DNA of 64,000 nucleotides from Desulfuromonadales bacterium (GTDB lineage Bacteria; Desulfobacterota; Desulfuromonadia; Geobacterales; Pseudopelobacteraceae): NCBI GenBank assembly GCA_013349325.1, contig DUZX01000016.1, positions 1 to 64,000 of the forward strand, read 5' to 3'. Shown piece by piece: positions 33,190 to 42,402 of this stretch (position 1 is its first letter; each line of letters starts with the position of its first letter). The notes under the pieces were generated by a model. It saw only the letters and a program-made list of their open reading frames with translations, ran no database searches and was not told where the DNA came from. The position numbers and the translations under genes were made by a program.

Positions 33190-34056
33190 ATGAAATGCAT
33201 TAAATCTCTTATAACCCTTGTTCTCGCAATCAGTTTACCTGCAGTTGCCATGGCAGCACCTGCCGACTGGCCGAAAAAGTTGACCATTGGCCTGATTCCA
33301 ACTGAATCATCGTCACACATGACCGATCGATGGGATAACCTGCACAAGTATCTTGAGAAGAAGCTCGGTCTGCCGGTCGAACTCAAGACCTCCACCGATT
33401 ATAACGGTGTCATCACCGCTATGCAGTTTAAACACATTGACCTGGCTTATTTCGGACCTAAATCGTACGTCGAGGCTGCACAGCGTGCAAATGCCGAATG
33501 CTTTGCCATTGAAGTCTCTCCCGATGGCACCAACGGGTACCACAGCCTGATGATCGCCAAGAAGGGGTCTACTGTCACCAGCATTCAGGCGGCCAAAGGT
33601 AAGACTTTTGCTTTCGTCGACCCAAATTCAACCAGCGGCATGTTGGTTCCGACTGTCTATTTCGTGAAAGAGATGAAAGTGGAGCCGGAGAAATTTTTCT
33701 CCAAAGTTATATATTCCGGCAGCCATGAGGCATCGATGCTGGCAGTTAAAAGCGGCAAGGTCGATGCGGCTGCCGTCAGCGATATCGACATGCGACGCGG
33801 CGAAGGAAAGTACTGGAAACGGGAGAAAGACTTTACCGTGCTCTGGACCTCAAAGTTGATCCCCGGTTCCAATATGGCCTACCGCAAAGACTTGCCGGAA
33901 TCACTTAAGAAGGCCCTGAAGGATGCGTTTCTTTCATATAACGACAAGGAAGGCTTAAAACAGCTCAAGATCATGAAGTATGCCGCGGTCAGCGATGACG
34001 TCTATGATCCGATACGGGAACAGATCGAGGTAAAAAAGCAGCTGACAAAAAAGTAG
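33190..34056 (+). CDS. phnD: Phosphonate-binding periplasmic protein
   Basis: The 288-residue protein has a Sec signal (cleavage near AMAAPADW, residue 22) and the PhnD/PtxB-type fold: LTIGLIPTESSSHMTDRWDNLHKYLEKKLG (about 31-60), TDYNGVITAMQFKHIDLAYFGPKSYVEA (about 68-95), FVDPNSTSGMLVP (about 140-152) and SGSHEASMLAVKSGKVDAAAVSD (about 176-198). It binds phosphonates in the periplasm. Members of this family can also bind phosphite, relevant because ptxD lies downstream. A GCCCG/CGGGC hairpin (34068-34091) follows the stop. A 17-codon frame (34105-34158) with GGGAG before it may be a leader or remnant before phnE. Confidence 0.92.
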   Translation: MKCIKSLITLVLAISLPAVAMAAPADWPKKLTIGLIPTESSSHMTDRWDNLHKYLEKKLGLPVELKTSTDYNGVITAMQFKHIDLAYFGPKSYVEAAQRANAECFAIEVSPDGTNGYHSLMIAKKGSTVTSIQAAKGKTFAFVDPNSTSGMLVPTVYFVKEMKVEPEKFFSKVIYSGSHEASMLAVKSGKVDAAAVSDIDMRRGEGKYWKREKDFTVLWTSKLIPGSNMAYRKDLPESLKKALKDAFLSYNDKEGLKQLKIMKYAAVSDDVYDPIREQIEVKKQLTKK

Positions 34057-34147
34057 TAGCCGGCCTTGCCCGACAAAAACACCTGCCGGGCGGGAGCCGA
34101 CAAGATGAAACTGAACGCCAACGACTTCTCGAAGAGATTATCGCCCC

Positions 34148-35005
34148 ATGAACCTTGAACAGATTAAGCGTAATACCAACCCGTTCCACCCCTACAATAT
34201 CATGGTTATTTCACTTGCCATCGTCCTCGTTGGGTGGTGCTGGCATTCTACCGAGATGGGAGTGACCAAGCTGCTGGATGGGTGGGGGAATATGCTTACC
34301 TATCTTTCCGGCAACCCTGAGATCAAGGACAGCGGCTTCTTTCCGCCGGACTTGGCATCCGGTAGACTGCTCACCTATCTCAAGTCGATGTTGGAAACGG
34401 TGCAGATGGCGCTGCTGGCATTGGTCATTTCAATACTGATTGCCTTTCCCTTGTCATTTTTCGCTTCAAAGAACACCCTGAGCATCATCATTCCGGGCAC
34501 CAGAGGGATGTCGATGCTGCTGAAAAACGTCATCTACACCAGTGTGAGGTTCGTTGCCAACCTGTCGCGCTCAATTAATGAGATCATCTGGGCGCTACTG
34601 TTCGTTTCCGCCGTCGGTTTGGGGCCAATGCCCGGTATTCTGGCATTGGGAATTCATACCTCTGGAGTGCTGATCAAACTGTTTTCCGAGGGTATCGAAG
34701 CGATTCAGCAGGAGCCAATCGATGCCCTAAGCGCAACAGGTGCCGGTTTTGTCAAAGTTATCCGCTATGCGGTTTTCCCTCAGATCACTCCGTTCTTTGT
34801 TTCCATGACTCTCTACCGATTGGAATCGGACGTACGTTCGGCAACTATTCTCGGTTTCACCGGGGCCGGCGGCATCGGCGTCTATCTGTTCGACAAACTG
34901 AAAAGTTATGAAAATCGTGAAGTGACCACAATCCTGATCATCATCGTCATCACAGTGGCAATTATTGACCGGATCAGCGCAGCGATCCGAGCTAAATACA
35001 CCTGA
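34148..35005 (+). CDS. phnE: Phosphonate ABC transporter permease
   Basis: The 285-residue membrane protein has about six TM helices. The PhnE-type permease core is visible in SMLETVQMALLALVISILIAFPLSFFAS (about 79-106), SRSINEIIWALLFVSAVGLGPMPGILALGIHTSGVLIKLFSEGIEAI (about 142-188) and the EAA loop SATGAGFVKVIRYAVFPQITPFF (about 195-217). It forms the channel energised by PhnC. Only one permease gene is present, so it probably works as a homodimer. Confidence 0.92.
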   Translation: MNLEQIKRNTNPFHPYNIMVISLAIVLVGWCWHSTEMGVTKLLDGWGNMLTYLSGNPEIKDSGFFPPDLASGRLLTYLKSMLETVQMALLALVISILIAFPLSFFASKNTLSIIIPGTRGMSMLLKNVIYTSVRFVANLSRSINEIIWALLFVSAVGLGPMPGILALGIHTSGVLIKLFSEGIEAIQQEPIDALSATGAGFVKVIRYAVFPQITPFFVSMTLYRLESDVRSATILGFTGAGGIGVYLFDKLKSYENREVTTILIIIVITVAIIDRISAAIRAKYT

Positions 35006-35025
35006 TGCCCTATCGGAGGATTAGT

Positions 35026-35472
35026 ATGGAAGTCATTATGCGGGAGGCAACGTCAACCGATATTCCCGGCATCCTCTCCCTGTACGCCCAACTGGGCCAA
35101 GATGACGGATCAGTGCTGCCCGTCGCTGAAGCAGAAATAATTTTTGAGAAAATCCGTAGCTACCCCGACTACTGGATTTATTTGGCTATCATGGGTGATC
35201 GACCAGTCGGAACCTTTGCACTGCTTATTATGGACAATATCGCTCATATGGGTATCAAGTCCGCCATCCTGGAAGAGGTCGTTGTGTCTGAGGAACTGCG
35301 AGGACAGGGTATCGGCACAAAGATGATGGACTATGCCCATGACCTCTGCCGTCAAGCCGGCTGCTACAAGATGACCTTTTCCAGCAACCTGAAGCGCGAG
35401 GCGGCCCACCGCTTTTATGAATCCATCGGGTTCCAGCGGCATGGCTACAGCTTCTATATTGATTACAATTGA
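35026..35472 (+). CDS. GNAT family N-acetyltransferase, PhnO-like
   Basis: The 148-residue GNAT enzyme has the acetyl-CoA loop EEVVVSEELRGQGIGTKMM (about residues 83-101) and the C-terminal SNLKREAAHRFYESIGFQRHGYSFY segment. In phn operons such enzymes (PhnO) acetylate aminoalkylphosphonates, which protects cells from toxic analogues and aids C-P lyase use of aminomethylphosphonate. The ATG at 35026 follows CGGAGG and is preferred to the upstream ATG at 35005 that overlaps phnE. The specific substrate is inferred from context. Confidence 0.8.
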   Translation: MEVIMREATSTDIPGILSLYAQLGQDDGSVLPVAEAEIIFEKIRSYPDYWIYLAIMGDRPVGTFALLIMDNIAHMGIKSAILEEVVVSEELRGQGIGTKMMDYAHDLCRQAGCYKMTFSSNLKREAAHRFYESIGFQRHGYSFYIDYN

Positions 35473-35483
35473 GCGGATATTAC

Positions 35484-35903
35484 ATGAACAGAGACATTAC
35501 TGAAATTGTTGTCCATATGCCGGAAGCCTTGGTTAATGAACTGTTACAGTTACTTGAAGAATGTACAGTAACAATCATCCGTCCCCCTCGGTCGGCGTTG
35601 GTGATGATGCCGCTGATCGATAGTTTCCAATCAGAGTTCAATCTTGGTGAGGTTCTGGTGACGGAAGCAATGGTTGCAGTCGATAATATGAATGGATATG
35701 GCATGGTCATCGGAGACAGCCCGCGCAGGGCCCTGGCACGAGCAGCTGCCACTGCTGTTCTAAAGGGGGAGAACTGTCAAATCCGGGAGAAAGTGGAATT
35801 GCTGCTGATAACCCAAGAGACGAAACGTAAGGCTGAACTATCCCGCGAACAATCCCTTACCGCAACAACCCGGGTCAATTTCGACCTGATGGCAGGAGCT
35901 TAA
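35484..35903 (+). CDS. phnG: C-P lyase core subunit PhnG
   Basis: The 139-residue protein matches PhnG, part of the PhnGHIJ core complex. PhnG with PhnI, PhnH and PhnL transfers alkylphosphonate to ribose-1-phosphate through ATP. Family-like segments are RPPRSALVMMPLIDSFQSEFNLGEVLVTEAMV (about 38-69) and GYGMVIGDSPRRALARAAATAVLKG (about 75-99). The ATG at 35484 is used rather than a TTG at 35469. Confidence 0.9.
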   Translation: MNRDITEIVVHMPEALVNELLQLLEECTVTIIRPPRSALVMMPLIDSFQSEFNLGEVLVTEAMVAVDNMNGYGMVIGDSPRRALARAAATAVLKGENCQIREKVELLLITQETKRKAELSREQSLTATTRVNFDLMAGA

Positions 35904-35907
35904 AAAT

Positions 35908-36462
35908 ATGCACCAGGAGCAAACGATTCGCGATCATGCCACGTTCCGGGCGATACTTCAGGCTATGAGCAGGCCTGGCACCATTCAGCAACTGCCTGCT
36001 GGCGGTGATGGGCCGTTGCAGACCCTGCTGTCTACGCTGCTCGACCAGGAAGTTTCCCTGGCTGGAATTGATCCGGCCGCTGCCGATCTCGCCGCAGAAG
36101 TGGCTAGGAGGACCGGCAGCCGTATCACTGCTCTGGAGCAGGCGGATTTTTTGCTGGCGATTGGAGATAGCGCTGCTGGAAGCTTGACGGTCCTTAAAAG
36201 AGGATCATCCGATTACCCGGAAACTGGAGCTACGGTGATTTTTCTGGTTGATGGGATTAATCCGGAGGGAGGCGCATACAGCCTGAGCGGACCCGGTATC
36301 AAAGACGAAGTTTATCCAGAATTTTCAGGGATCAGCGATAAGGTGCTGCCATTGCTGGCAGAGGTCAACCGGGATTTTCCCCTGGGTATCGATGCAATGA
36401 TTCTCGACCGGCAGGGACAGCTAACCTGCATCCCACGATCGACCAAAATAGGAGAGCGCTGA
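35908..36462 (+). CDS. phnH: C-P lyase core subunit PhnH
   Basis: The 184-residue protein is PhnH. The start HATFRAILQAMSRPGTIQQLP (about residues 11-31) and the segment SGPGIKDEVYP (about 130-140) are typical. PhnH is a PLP-transferase-fold subunit without cofactor that caps the PhnGIJ complex. It starts 4 bases after phnG and ends with TGATG, overlapping the phnI start by one base. Confidence 0.9.
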   Translation: MHQEQTIRDHATFRAILQAMSRPGTIQQLPAGGDGPLQTLLSTLLDQEVSLAGIDPAAADLAAEVARRTGSRITALEQADFLLAIGDSAAGSLTVLKRGSSDYPETGATVIFLVDGINPEGGAYSLSGPGIKDEVYPEFSGISDKVLPLLAEVNRDFPLGIDAMILDRQGQLTCIPRSTKIGER

Positions 36463-37559
36463 TGGGATACGTAGCGGTCAAGGGGGGAACCGAGGCAATC
36501 GAGAATGCCTGCCGCCAATTCGCACTCGAACGGATGCGGGGAGATTCGGCGCCTCTCGGTGTCGACCAGGTGAAGGATCAACTCTATCTGGCCGTGGATA
36601 GGGTCATGGGTGAGGGAGGGCTGTATGCGCCAGACCTTGCCGCCCTTGCCTTCAAGCAAGCCGCCGGTGACACCTTCGAGGCGTCTTTCATGCTGCGGGC
36701 GTTTCGCGCCACACAGCCACGTCACGGGTATGGCCTGCCGGCGACCACCGAGAAGATGCGGATCATCCGGCGTATTTCATCGGCCTTCAAGGATATCCCC
36801 GGGGGGCAGATCCTCGGCCCCACCAGCGATTACACCCTGCGCCTACTTGATTTCGACCTGCTGGCGGATGACGCTGCTCGTCGGACTGTTTTCAAGGAAC
36901 GAATTTTCAGCCTGTTACCGGAAAGGGCCGACATCCCGGAGTCCTTTCCCAGGGTAATCGACATTCTCCGCCAGGAGGGGTTGCTGGATGAGGTGCACCG
37001 ACCGGAAGAGCGTCAGACACCACCGGATATCACCCGGCAGTCGCTCACCTTCCCGGCCCCCAGAACTGCAGGACTCCAGGCAATGGCTCGCGGCGAGACC
37101 GGCGGCATGCTGCTGCTGGCCTATTCCAGTATGCGCGGCTACGGGAACATCCACCCGACACTCGGGGAGTTGCGCGTCGGCTATCTGCCGCTGGTGATTC
37201 CTCATCCTGACAACGGAGAGCCATACACCGTCGGTGAGGTGAAGGTAACCGAGGCCGAGGTTTTGGCCAGGTTCGAAGGGCAGGACGGTATGCCCCGTTT
37301 CAGCCTAGGATACGGTATCTGCTTCGGCCAGAATGAGATCAAGGCCATCTCCATGGCGGTGCTGGACCGCTGCACACGTGCACCCCGGCCAAGTTGCCCG
37401 GCGGAGGACCAGGAGTTCGTGCTGTACCACACCGACGGCATCGAAGCTATGGGGTTCTGCAACCACTGGAAGCTGCCGCACTATGTCGATTTCCTCTCTG
37501 ATCTGGACCGGCTGCGCAAGGCGCAGGAGATTGCCCGGAAGGAGGGTGAATCATGCTAA
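36462..37559 (+). CDS. phnI: C-P lyase core subunit PhnI
   Basis: The 365-residue protein is PhnI, the nucleosidase-type subunit that with PhnG, PhnH and PhnL makes alkylphosphonate ribose triphosphate. The N-terminus MGYVAVKGGTEAIENACRQF and the segments FRATQPRHGYGLP (about 84-96), MRRIISSAFKDIPGGQILG-like (about 98-117), GYGICFGQNEIKAISMAVLD (about 283-302) and HTDGIEAMGFCNHWKLPHYVDFLSDLDRL (about 324-352) are highly characteristic. It overlaps phnJ by 7 bases. Confidence 0.95.
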   Translation: MGYVAVKGGTEAIENACRQFALERMRGDSAPLGVDQVKDQLYLAVDRVMGEGGLYAPDLAALAFKQAAGDTFEASFMLRAFRATQPRHGYGLPATTEKMRIIRRISSAFKDIPGGQILGPTSDYTLRLLDFDLLADDAARRTVFKERIFSLLPERADIPESFPRVIDILRQEGLLDEVHRPEERQTPPDITRQSLTFPAPRTAGLQAMARGETGGMLLLAYSSMRGYGNIHPTLGELRVGYLPLVIPHPDNGEPYTVGEVKVTEAEVLARFEGQDGMPRFSLGYGICFGQNEIKAISMAVLDRCTRAPRPSCPAEDQEFVLYHTDGIEAMGFCNHWKLPHYVDFLSDLDRLRKAQEIARKEGESC

Positions 37560-38434
37560 TGCGCGAATGGCTGGATTCAGATGCTTCATTGCATAAATGC
37601 GGCTACCCGTTCGGCTTTCTCGATGACGGTGCCAAGAAGGAGGTCCGGCGCTGCCTGCTCAAAGCCATCGCGATACCCGGTTATCAGGTCCCGTATGGTT
37701 CCCGCGAGATGCCGATTGCCCGCGGCTGGGGCACCGGCGGCATCCAGATCACCCTGTCGCTGATCCTACCGGACGATATCCTCAAGGTAATTGACCAAGG
37801 TTGCGATGGTAGCGTCAATGCGGTCAATATCAAAAAGTTTTATCAGAGCGTAGCGGACGTTGACATAACCACCGATACTACTGCGGCAACGGTGATCCAG
37901 ACCCGCCACCGGATCCCCGAAGAGCCAATGACCGACGAGCAGATCCTGGTACTGCAGGTCCCCTACCCGGAGGCATTGCGGGAAGTGGAACCGTCGGAGA
38001 TGGAGACCCGCAGGATGCATGCCGAAGCTGATTACGGACGGATGTGGCTCTACCTGTATGAAGATATCGTCGCCTGCGGCGAGATCAGCATCAGCTACCG
38101 CTACCCAGTCACGGTCAACGGGCGCTACATCATGGACCCGAGCCCGATACCGCGCTGGGACGTGCCCAAGCTGCACATGGCCGATACCATCTTCCTGTTC
38201 GGCGCCGGCCGGGAGAAACGGATTTATGCCATCCCCCCCTATACCAGGGTCGAACCGCTTGAGTTTGACGACCACCGCTTCCGCGTGGAGGACTTTGACG
38301 GCAAATCCTGTCACCGCTGCGGAGCGACCGACACGTTCTTCGACGAAATAATTGACAGTGCCGACGGCGGCAGGAAGTACTGCTGTTCCGATTCAGGCTA
38401 CTGTGACAAGAGGATGGCTGCATGGAACCGATGA
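37553..38434 (+). CDS. phnJ: C-P lyase radical SAM subunit PhnJ
   Basis: The 293-residue enzyme breaks the C-P bond using an SAM-derived radical. Its unusual cluster-binding cysteines lie near the C-terminus: CHRCGATDTFF (about residues 252-262) and CCSDSGYC (about 273-281), matching the CxxC...C pattern of PhnJ. GYQVPYGSREMPIARGWGTGGIQITLSLI (about 40-68) is the conserved substrate region with the GxxxGTGG loop. It produces the alkane and ribose cyclic phosphate. It overlaps phnI and phnK, so the core is translationally coupled. Confidence 0.96.
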   Translation: MLMREWLDSDASLHKCGYPFGFLDDGAKKEVRRCLLKAIAIPGYQVPYGSREMPIARGWGTGGIQITLSLILPDDILKVIDQGCDGSVNAVNIKKFYQSVADVDITTDTTAATVIQTRHRIPEEPMTDEQILVLQVPYPEALREVEPSEMETRRMHAEADYGRMWLYLYEDIVACGEISISYRYPVTVNGRYIMDPSPIPRWDVPKLHMADTIFLFGAGREKRIYAIPPYTRVEPLEFDDHRFRVEDFDGKSCHRCGATDTFFDEIIDSADGGRKYCCSDSGYCDKRMAAWNR

Positions 38435-39294
38435 TACAGGCGCGTGAACTTACCAAGCGTTTCGGTATGGGGTGCGAGCGGTGTCTCGAAAGCACAGGAC
38501 CGGACCAGGAAACCAACCGCTGCTGGCACTGTGGCACCGTGCTTGCCTGCAACGGCGTATCCTTTGATCTTTACCCAGATGAGGCTCTGGGTGTCGTCGG
38601 TGAGAGTGGCTCTGGGAAAAGTACCCTGGTGCGGCTGCTGCACTTCGAGTGGGAGGCCGATGGGGGGAGTTTTGTCATCCACCGCAATGCCGACCTGGAA
38701 CAGTTGCCGGGCCTGTTTGCAGAAGCTTCCCACTATAGCTGCAACCTGTTCGGCCTGAACAGTTTCCAGAAACGCCAAATCCGCAATGCCCTGATGGGTA
38801 TCGTCTACCAGAATCCCCACCTGGGACTGCGAATGCACGTCAGCGCCGGCGGCAATGTCGCCGAGCGGCTGCTCGGCGGTGGCTGGCGCAACATTGCCGC
38901 CATGCGCCAACGGGCAGCCGACCTGCTTCACCGTACCGAGATTCCGGTTGAGCGTATGGATGAGCCGCCGGCGAACTTCAGCGGTGGCATGCAGCAGCGG
39001 GTTCAGATAGCCAAGGCGCTGTCCAATAATCCGCTGATCCTGTTCCTTGATGAGGTAACCACCGGTCTTGACCTGTCGGTGCAGGCACGGGTGCTGGACC
39101 TGATTCGTACCCTGCGGAGCGAGTTAAAGCTGTCGCTGCTGGTGGTCTCCCACGATCTGGGCGTAATCAACCTGCTATGCCAGCGGACCATGGTGATGAA
39201 ATACGGGCGGGTTGTCGAATCGGGGCTGACCGACCAGATACTGCAGGATCCGCAACATCGGTACACCCAGCTCCTGGTTGCATCCCAACTCTGA
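38422..39294 (+). CDS. phnK: C-P lyase ABC protein PhnK with a cysteine-containing insertion
   Basis: The 290-residue ABC-type ATPase has Walker A GESGSGKST (about residues 60-68), signature FSGGMQQR (about 187-194), Walker B ILFLDEVTTGLDLS and switch VVSHDLGV. PhnK binds the C-P lyase core and supports turnover rather than transport. Near the N-terminus it carries an insertion, CERCLESTGPDQETNRCWHC (about 14-33), giving two CxxC pairs that could bind a metal. This insertion makes it longer than the roughly 250-residue E. coli protein. The start overlaps phnJ by 13 bases. Confidence 0.92.
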   Translation: MEPMIQARELTKRFGMGCERCLESTGPDQETNRCWHCGTVLACNGVSFDLYPDEALGVVGESGSGKSTLVRLLHFEWEADGGSFVIHRNADLEQLPGLFAEASHYSCNLFGLNSFQKRQIRNALMGIVYQNPHLGLRMHVSAGGNVAERLLGGGWRNIAAMRQRAADLLHRTEIPVERMDEPPANFSGGMQQRVQIAKALSNNPLILFLDEVTTGLDLSVQARVLDLIRTLRSELKLSLLVVSHDLGVINLLCQRTMVMKYGRVVESGLTDQILQDPQHRYTQLLVASQL

Positions 39295-39307
39295 TGAAAG
39301 GTGCTTC

Positions 39308-39985
39308 ATGCTTACAGTAGAAAACCTCAGCAAACAATTCACCCTGCATATTCTCAACGGGAAGCAGCTCGATGCCTGCCGGGATGTTTCCTTCACCGTG
39401 CCAAAGGGACGGTTCCTCGGTCTAGCCGGACCTAGCGGTGCCGGCAAAAGCACGGTATTAAAATGCATCTATCGCACCTACCTACCGAGCAGCGGTTCGG
39501 TCAACTATGAATCGCCGAGCTATGGTGCAGTTGATCTAGCCACGCTCCCGGAGCGGGAGGTGATCGATATCCGCACCCGGGAAATGGGGTATGTCTCCCA
39601 GTTCCTCAAGGTGGTGCCGAGAGTATCGGCGCTGGATGTGGTGATGGAACCAATTCTGGCCCGGAACAACGTTACCCGGGAAGAGGCGCGGGAACGGGCT
39701 GTGCAACTGCTGAAGCGGCTGCGTATCCAGGAAAACCTGTTTGATGCCTATCCTGCCACCTTTAGCGGTGGCGAGCAACAGCGGGTCAATATTGCCCACG
39801 GAGTCAGCTGGCGACCCCGCCTGCTCCTCTTGGACGAACCAACGGCATCGCTTGATCGGGAATCAGTCGGTATCGTCGTTGAGATCCTCAAGGATCTACG
39901 CGCCGAGGGAACGACAATGATCGGTATATTCCACGACCACGACCTGATGGCGTCGGTAACTGACGATGTCTATCACATTAACTGA
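39308..39985 (+). CDS. phnL: C-P lyase ABC protein PhnL
   Basis: The 225-residue ABC ATPase has Walker A GPSGAGKST (about residues 39-47), Q-loop MGYVSQFLKVVPRVSALDVV (about 92-111), signature FSGGEQQRVNIAHG (about 149-162) and Walker B LLLLDEPTASLD. PhnL works with PhnGHI in the initial ribosyl-transfer step. The ATG at 39308 follows GAAAGG and gives the normal family N-terminus, unlike the longer open frame. Confidence 0.93.
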   Translation: MLTVENLSKQFTLHILNGKQLDACRDVSFTVPKGRFLGLAGPSGAGKSTVLKCIYRTYLPSSGSVNYESPSYGAVDLATLPEREVIDIRTREMGYVSQFLKVVPRVSALDVVMEPILARNNVTREEARERAVQLLKRLRIQENLFDAYPATFSGGEQQRVNIAHGVSWRPRLLLLDEPTASLDRESVGIVVEILKDLRAEGTTMIGIFHDHDLMASVTDDVYHIN

Positions 39986-40000
39986 TTCGGGAGACGCACC

Positions 40001-41152
40001 ATGAGTTCATCTATTGTGATAAACAACGCCTGCGTCGTTACCCCAGGCGAGGTGTTGCCGGACGCGGCGGTGCGTATCGAGGGTGGCCAGATCGCAGAGA
40101 TTGCCACTTCGCCGTTGAACGGTAAGCGGGTTATCAACGCCGGAGGTGCATACATCTTCCCCGGTTTTGTTGACATCCATTCCGATGCCATTGAAAAAGG
40201 GATCGAGCCCCGGCCCAACACGTTCTTCCCGGTGGAGATCGCCGTACCGGAACTGGACAAGAAGATCGCCGCCTGCGGTATCACAACCATGTACCATTCC
40301 CTCTCCTTTGCCGAAATGGAGGTGGGGCTGCGTTCCAACAGCACTGCTGCCGGCATCATCCGGCAAATTCATGGCTTTGGCCATAAGCTAAAGGTCAACA
40401 CCAAAATCCACGCCCGCTTCGAAATCACCGACCTGGGGGCGGTTCCTTTCCTGGAAGAATTAATCCGGGAGAATCTGATCAACCTCTTTTCCTTCATGGA
40501 TCACTCTCCCGGTCAGGGGCAGTTCAGCGACATCATTGCCTACAAGAGCTACTACGGACCTGTCTACGGCAAGTCCGACGCCGAGATGGACGAGATCATC
40601 GCCCGGAAAAAAAAGGCCAAGGAAGGCGAGTCACAGATAGCCATAGAGCAACTTATCGGGCTTTGCAAACAGCACGGGATCGCCATTGCATCCCATGACG
40701 ACGATTCCAGGGAAAAAATTCAGTGGCTCAACAAGAACGGCATCAGCCTCACCGAATTCCCTGTGAACATCGAGGCGGTACGGGCTGCTAGCGACCATGG
40801 CATAAAAGTATGTCTCGGCTCACCTAACGTGGTACGGGGTCAGAGCCAGGCACGCAACATGAGTGCCCGCGAGGCAATCACCTGGGGATACGGCGACATC
40901 CTCTGCTCCGACTACTCACCGATGACCATGCTGCATGCGGTGCTCACCCTGGAGCAACTCGGTATCCTACAACTGCCCGAGGCCGTCAACATGGTAAGCC
41001 TGAACCCGGCCCAGGCTGTGGGTATTGGCGACCAGACCGGTTCGATAACCGTCGGAAAGCATGCTGACCTGATTCTGGTAGACCATTCAGACGACTTCCC
41101 CCGTATACTCAAGACATTCGTCCGGGGACACGAGATATACGCGACTTGTTGA
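40001..41152 (+). CDS. phnM: Alkylphosphonate ribose triphosphate diphosphatase
   Basis: The 383-residue amidohydrolase-superfamily enzyme removes pyrophosphate from alkylphosphonate ribose triphosphate, giving the PhnJ substrate. It has PGFVDIHSDAIEKGIEPRP (about residues 53-71), MDHSPGQGQF (about 167-176), the metal-binding HDDDSREKI (about 226-234), a late LCSDYSPMTMLHAVL (about 304-318) and the C-terminal GSITVGKHADLILVD typical of amidohydrolases. It is the last C-P lyase gene here, and neither phnN nor phnP follows. Confidence 0.95.
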   Translation: MSSSIVINNACVVTPGEVLPDAAVRIEGGQIAEIATSPLNGKRVINAGGAYIFPGFVDIHSDAIEKGIEPRPNTFFPVEIAVPELDKKIAACGITTMYHSLSFAEMEVGLRSNSTAAGIIRQIHGFGHKLKVNTKIHARFEITDLGAVPFLEELIRENLINLFSFMDHSPGQGQFSDIIAYKSYYGPVYGKSDAEMDEIIARKKKAKEGESQIAIEQLIGLCKQHGIAIASHDDDSREKIQWLNKNGISLTEFPVNIEAVRAASDHGIKVCLGSPNVVRGQSQARNMSAREAITWGYGDILCSDYSPMTMLHAVLTLEQLGILQLPEAVNMVSLNPAQAVGIGDQTGSITVGKHADLILVDHSDDFPRILKTFVRGHEIYATC

Positions 41153-41259
41153 ACACCCTGCAGGCGTCGTTTACCTTCCAGGTGTTCCTTTTTGAACCAG
41201 CAAGGATCCAAGGATCGAACGCTGGAGATATTACATTGCCTGAAAAAGGAGTTTGACTA

Positions 41260-42402
41260 ATGCAACGAACAGTAGTCTGTATGTACGACGGTTTGGGCTA
41301 CGATTATTTCGAGCAGCACCCTTTGCCGGTAATGAAATCAATGGCTGAAGCAGGGATGCTCAAACGGGGACGGGCAGTATTTCCCACCCTGACCAATGCC
41401 AACAACATTTCCATCTGCTGCGGTGCGTCGCCGGCCGTTCACGGCGTAACGACTAACAGCTATTTTGATGAGGCAACCGGCACCGCCCAGTTTCTTGAAG
41501 ACCCGGAGACCATCCTCTGCCCGACAATTTTCCAGCGCTACCGGCAGGCAGGCATCGGGTCGGCGCTACTCACCTGCAAGGAGAAGACTCTGCTGCTGGT
41601 AGGCGGTGATGCCGATGTCGCCGTGGCGGCGGAGGCACCCTCGGTAGAGGTAATTGCCAGTTACGGTTCCCCTCCGCCCATGTACAGCAGCGAGGTCAAT
41701 TACTGGCTCTGGGAAATCGCCATCGACCTATTACGCACCCGACCCGATATCGGCCTGATATATGTGCATACCACCGATTACCCGATGCATATGTGGGCAC
41801 CGGAGGAACCGGAGTCAGTTGATCACCTGACCAGACTTGACGAGTTACTGGGGCAGGCAAGGGAGTGTGCCCCTGATACGATGTTCCTGATTACGGCTGA
41901 TCACGGCATGAATGCAAAGAACCTCTGCGTCGATCTCCGCAAAACCTGCTCCGCCAATGGCATCGATCTTCGCTTCTGCATCTCGCCGGTCGCTGACCGT
42001 CTGGTCAAACACCACCGGGGGTTTGGCGGTGTTTCCTATGTCTATCTTAACGCCGAAAGCGACCGCACCGTGGTCAGGGAGTTTCTACAGCAGATCAAGG
42101 GAGTCGAAGAGATCCTTGGCAGGGATGAGGCGGCTACACGCTTCGATCTCAAGGCCGACCGGATCGGCGACTTCGTCGTACTGGCTGACCGATACACCGT
42201 GTTTGGCGATCTTGATGGCGAGAAAGAAGTTCTCCCTGAGAACTATCGGAATCACGGGTCGATGTACGAGGACGATATCCCGCTCATTATCTCGGGATAT
42301 CAGGGGGAAGTGCCCTCGTCAGACCAATTTGCCATGAACTATGATCTCACCCGGTGGCTGATCGACCGAATTGAAGCAGGAAAGGGGCAATCCGCATGTT
42401 GA
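41260..42402 (+). CDS. Alkaline-phosphatase-superfamily hydrolase, phosphonoacetate-hydrolase-like
   Basis: The 380-residue protein belongs to the nucleotide pyrophosphatase/phosphodiesterase branch of the alkaline phosphatase superfamily, closest in pattern to phosphonoacetate hydrolase PhnA. The metal ligand is in VVCMYDGLGYDYF (about 5-17), the nucleophile Thr in FPTLTNANNISICCG (about 42-56), metal ligands in YVHTTDYPMHMWAPEEPESVDHL (about 169-191) and ITADHGMNAK (about 212-221), with a late NHGSMYED (about 332-339). Phosphonoacetate hydrolysis gives acetate and Pi. In this operon it could instead act on a C-P lyase by-product such as the cyclic phosphate. It overlaps the next gene by 7 bases. 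Confidence 0.75.
   Translation: MQRTVVCMYDGLGYDYFEQHPLPVMKSMAEAGMLKRGRAVFPTLTNANNISICCGASPAVHGVTTNSYFDEATGTAQFLEDPETILCPTIFQRYRQAGIGSALLTCKEKTLLLVGGDADVAVAAEAPSVEVIASYGSPPPMYSSEVNYWLWEIAIDLLRTRPDIGLIYVHTTDYPMHMWAPEEPESVDHLTRLDELLGQARECAPDTMFLITADHGMNAKNLCVDLRKTCSANGIDLRFCISPVADRLVKHHRGFGGVSYVYLNAESDRTVVREFLQQIKGVEEILGRDEAATRFDLKADRIGDFVVLADRYTVFGDLDGEKEVLPENYRNHGSMYEDDIPLIISGYQGEVPSSDQFAMNYDLTRWLIDRIEAGKGQSAC

Noticed and set aside
34105-34158. 17-codon frame between phnD and phnE
   Set aside because: It has a GGGAG upstream, but it overlaps the phnE start and is too short to support as a gene; noted under phnD.
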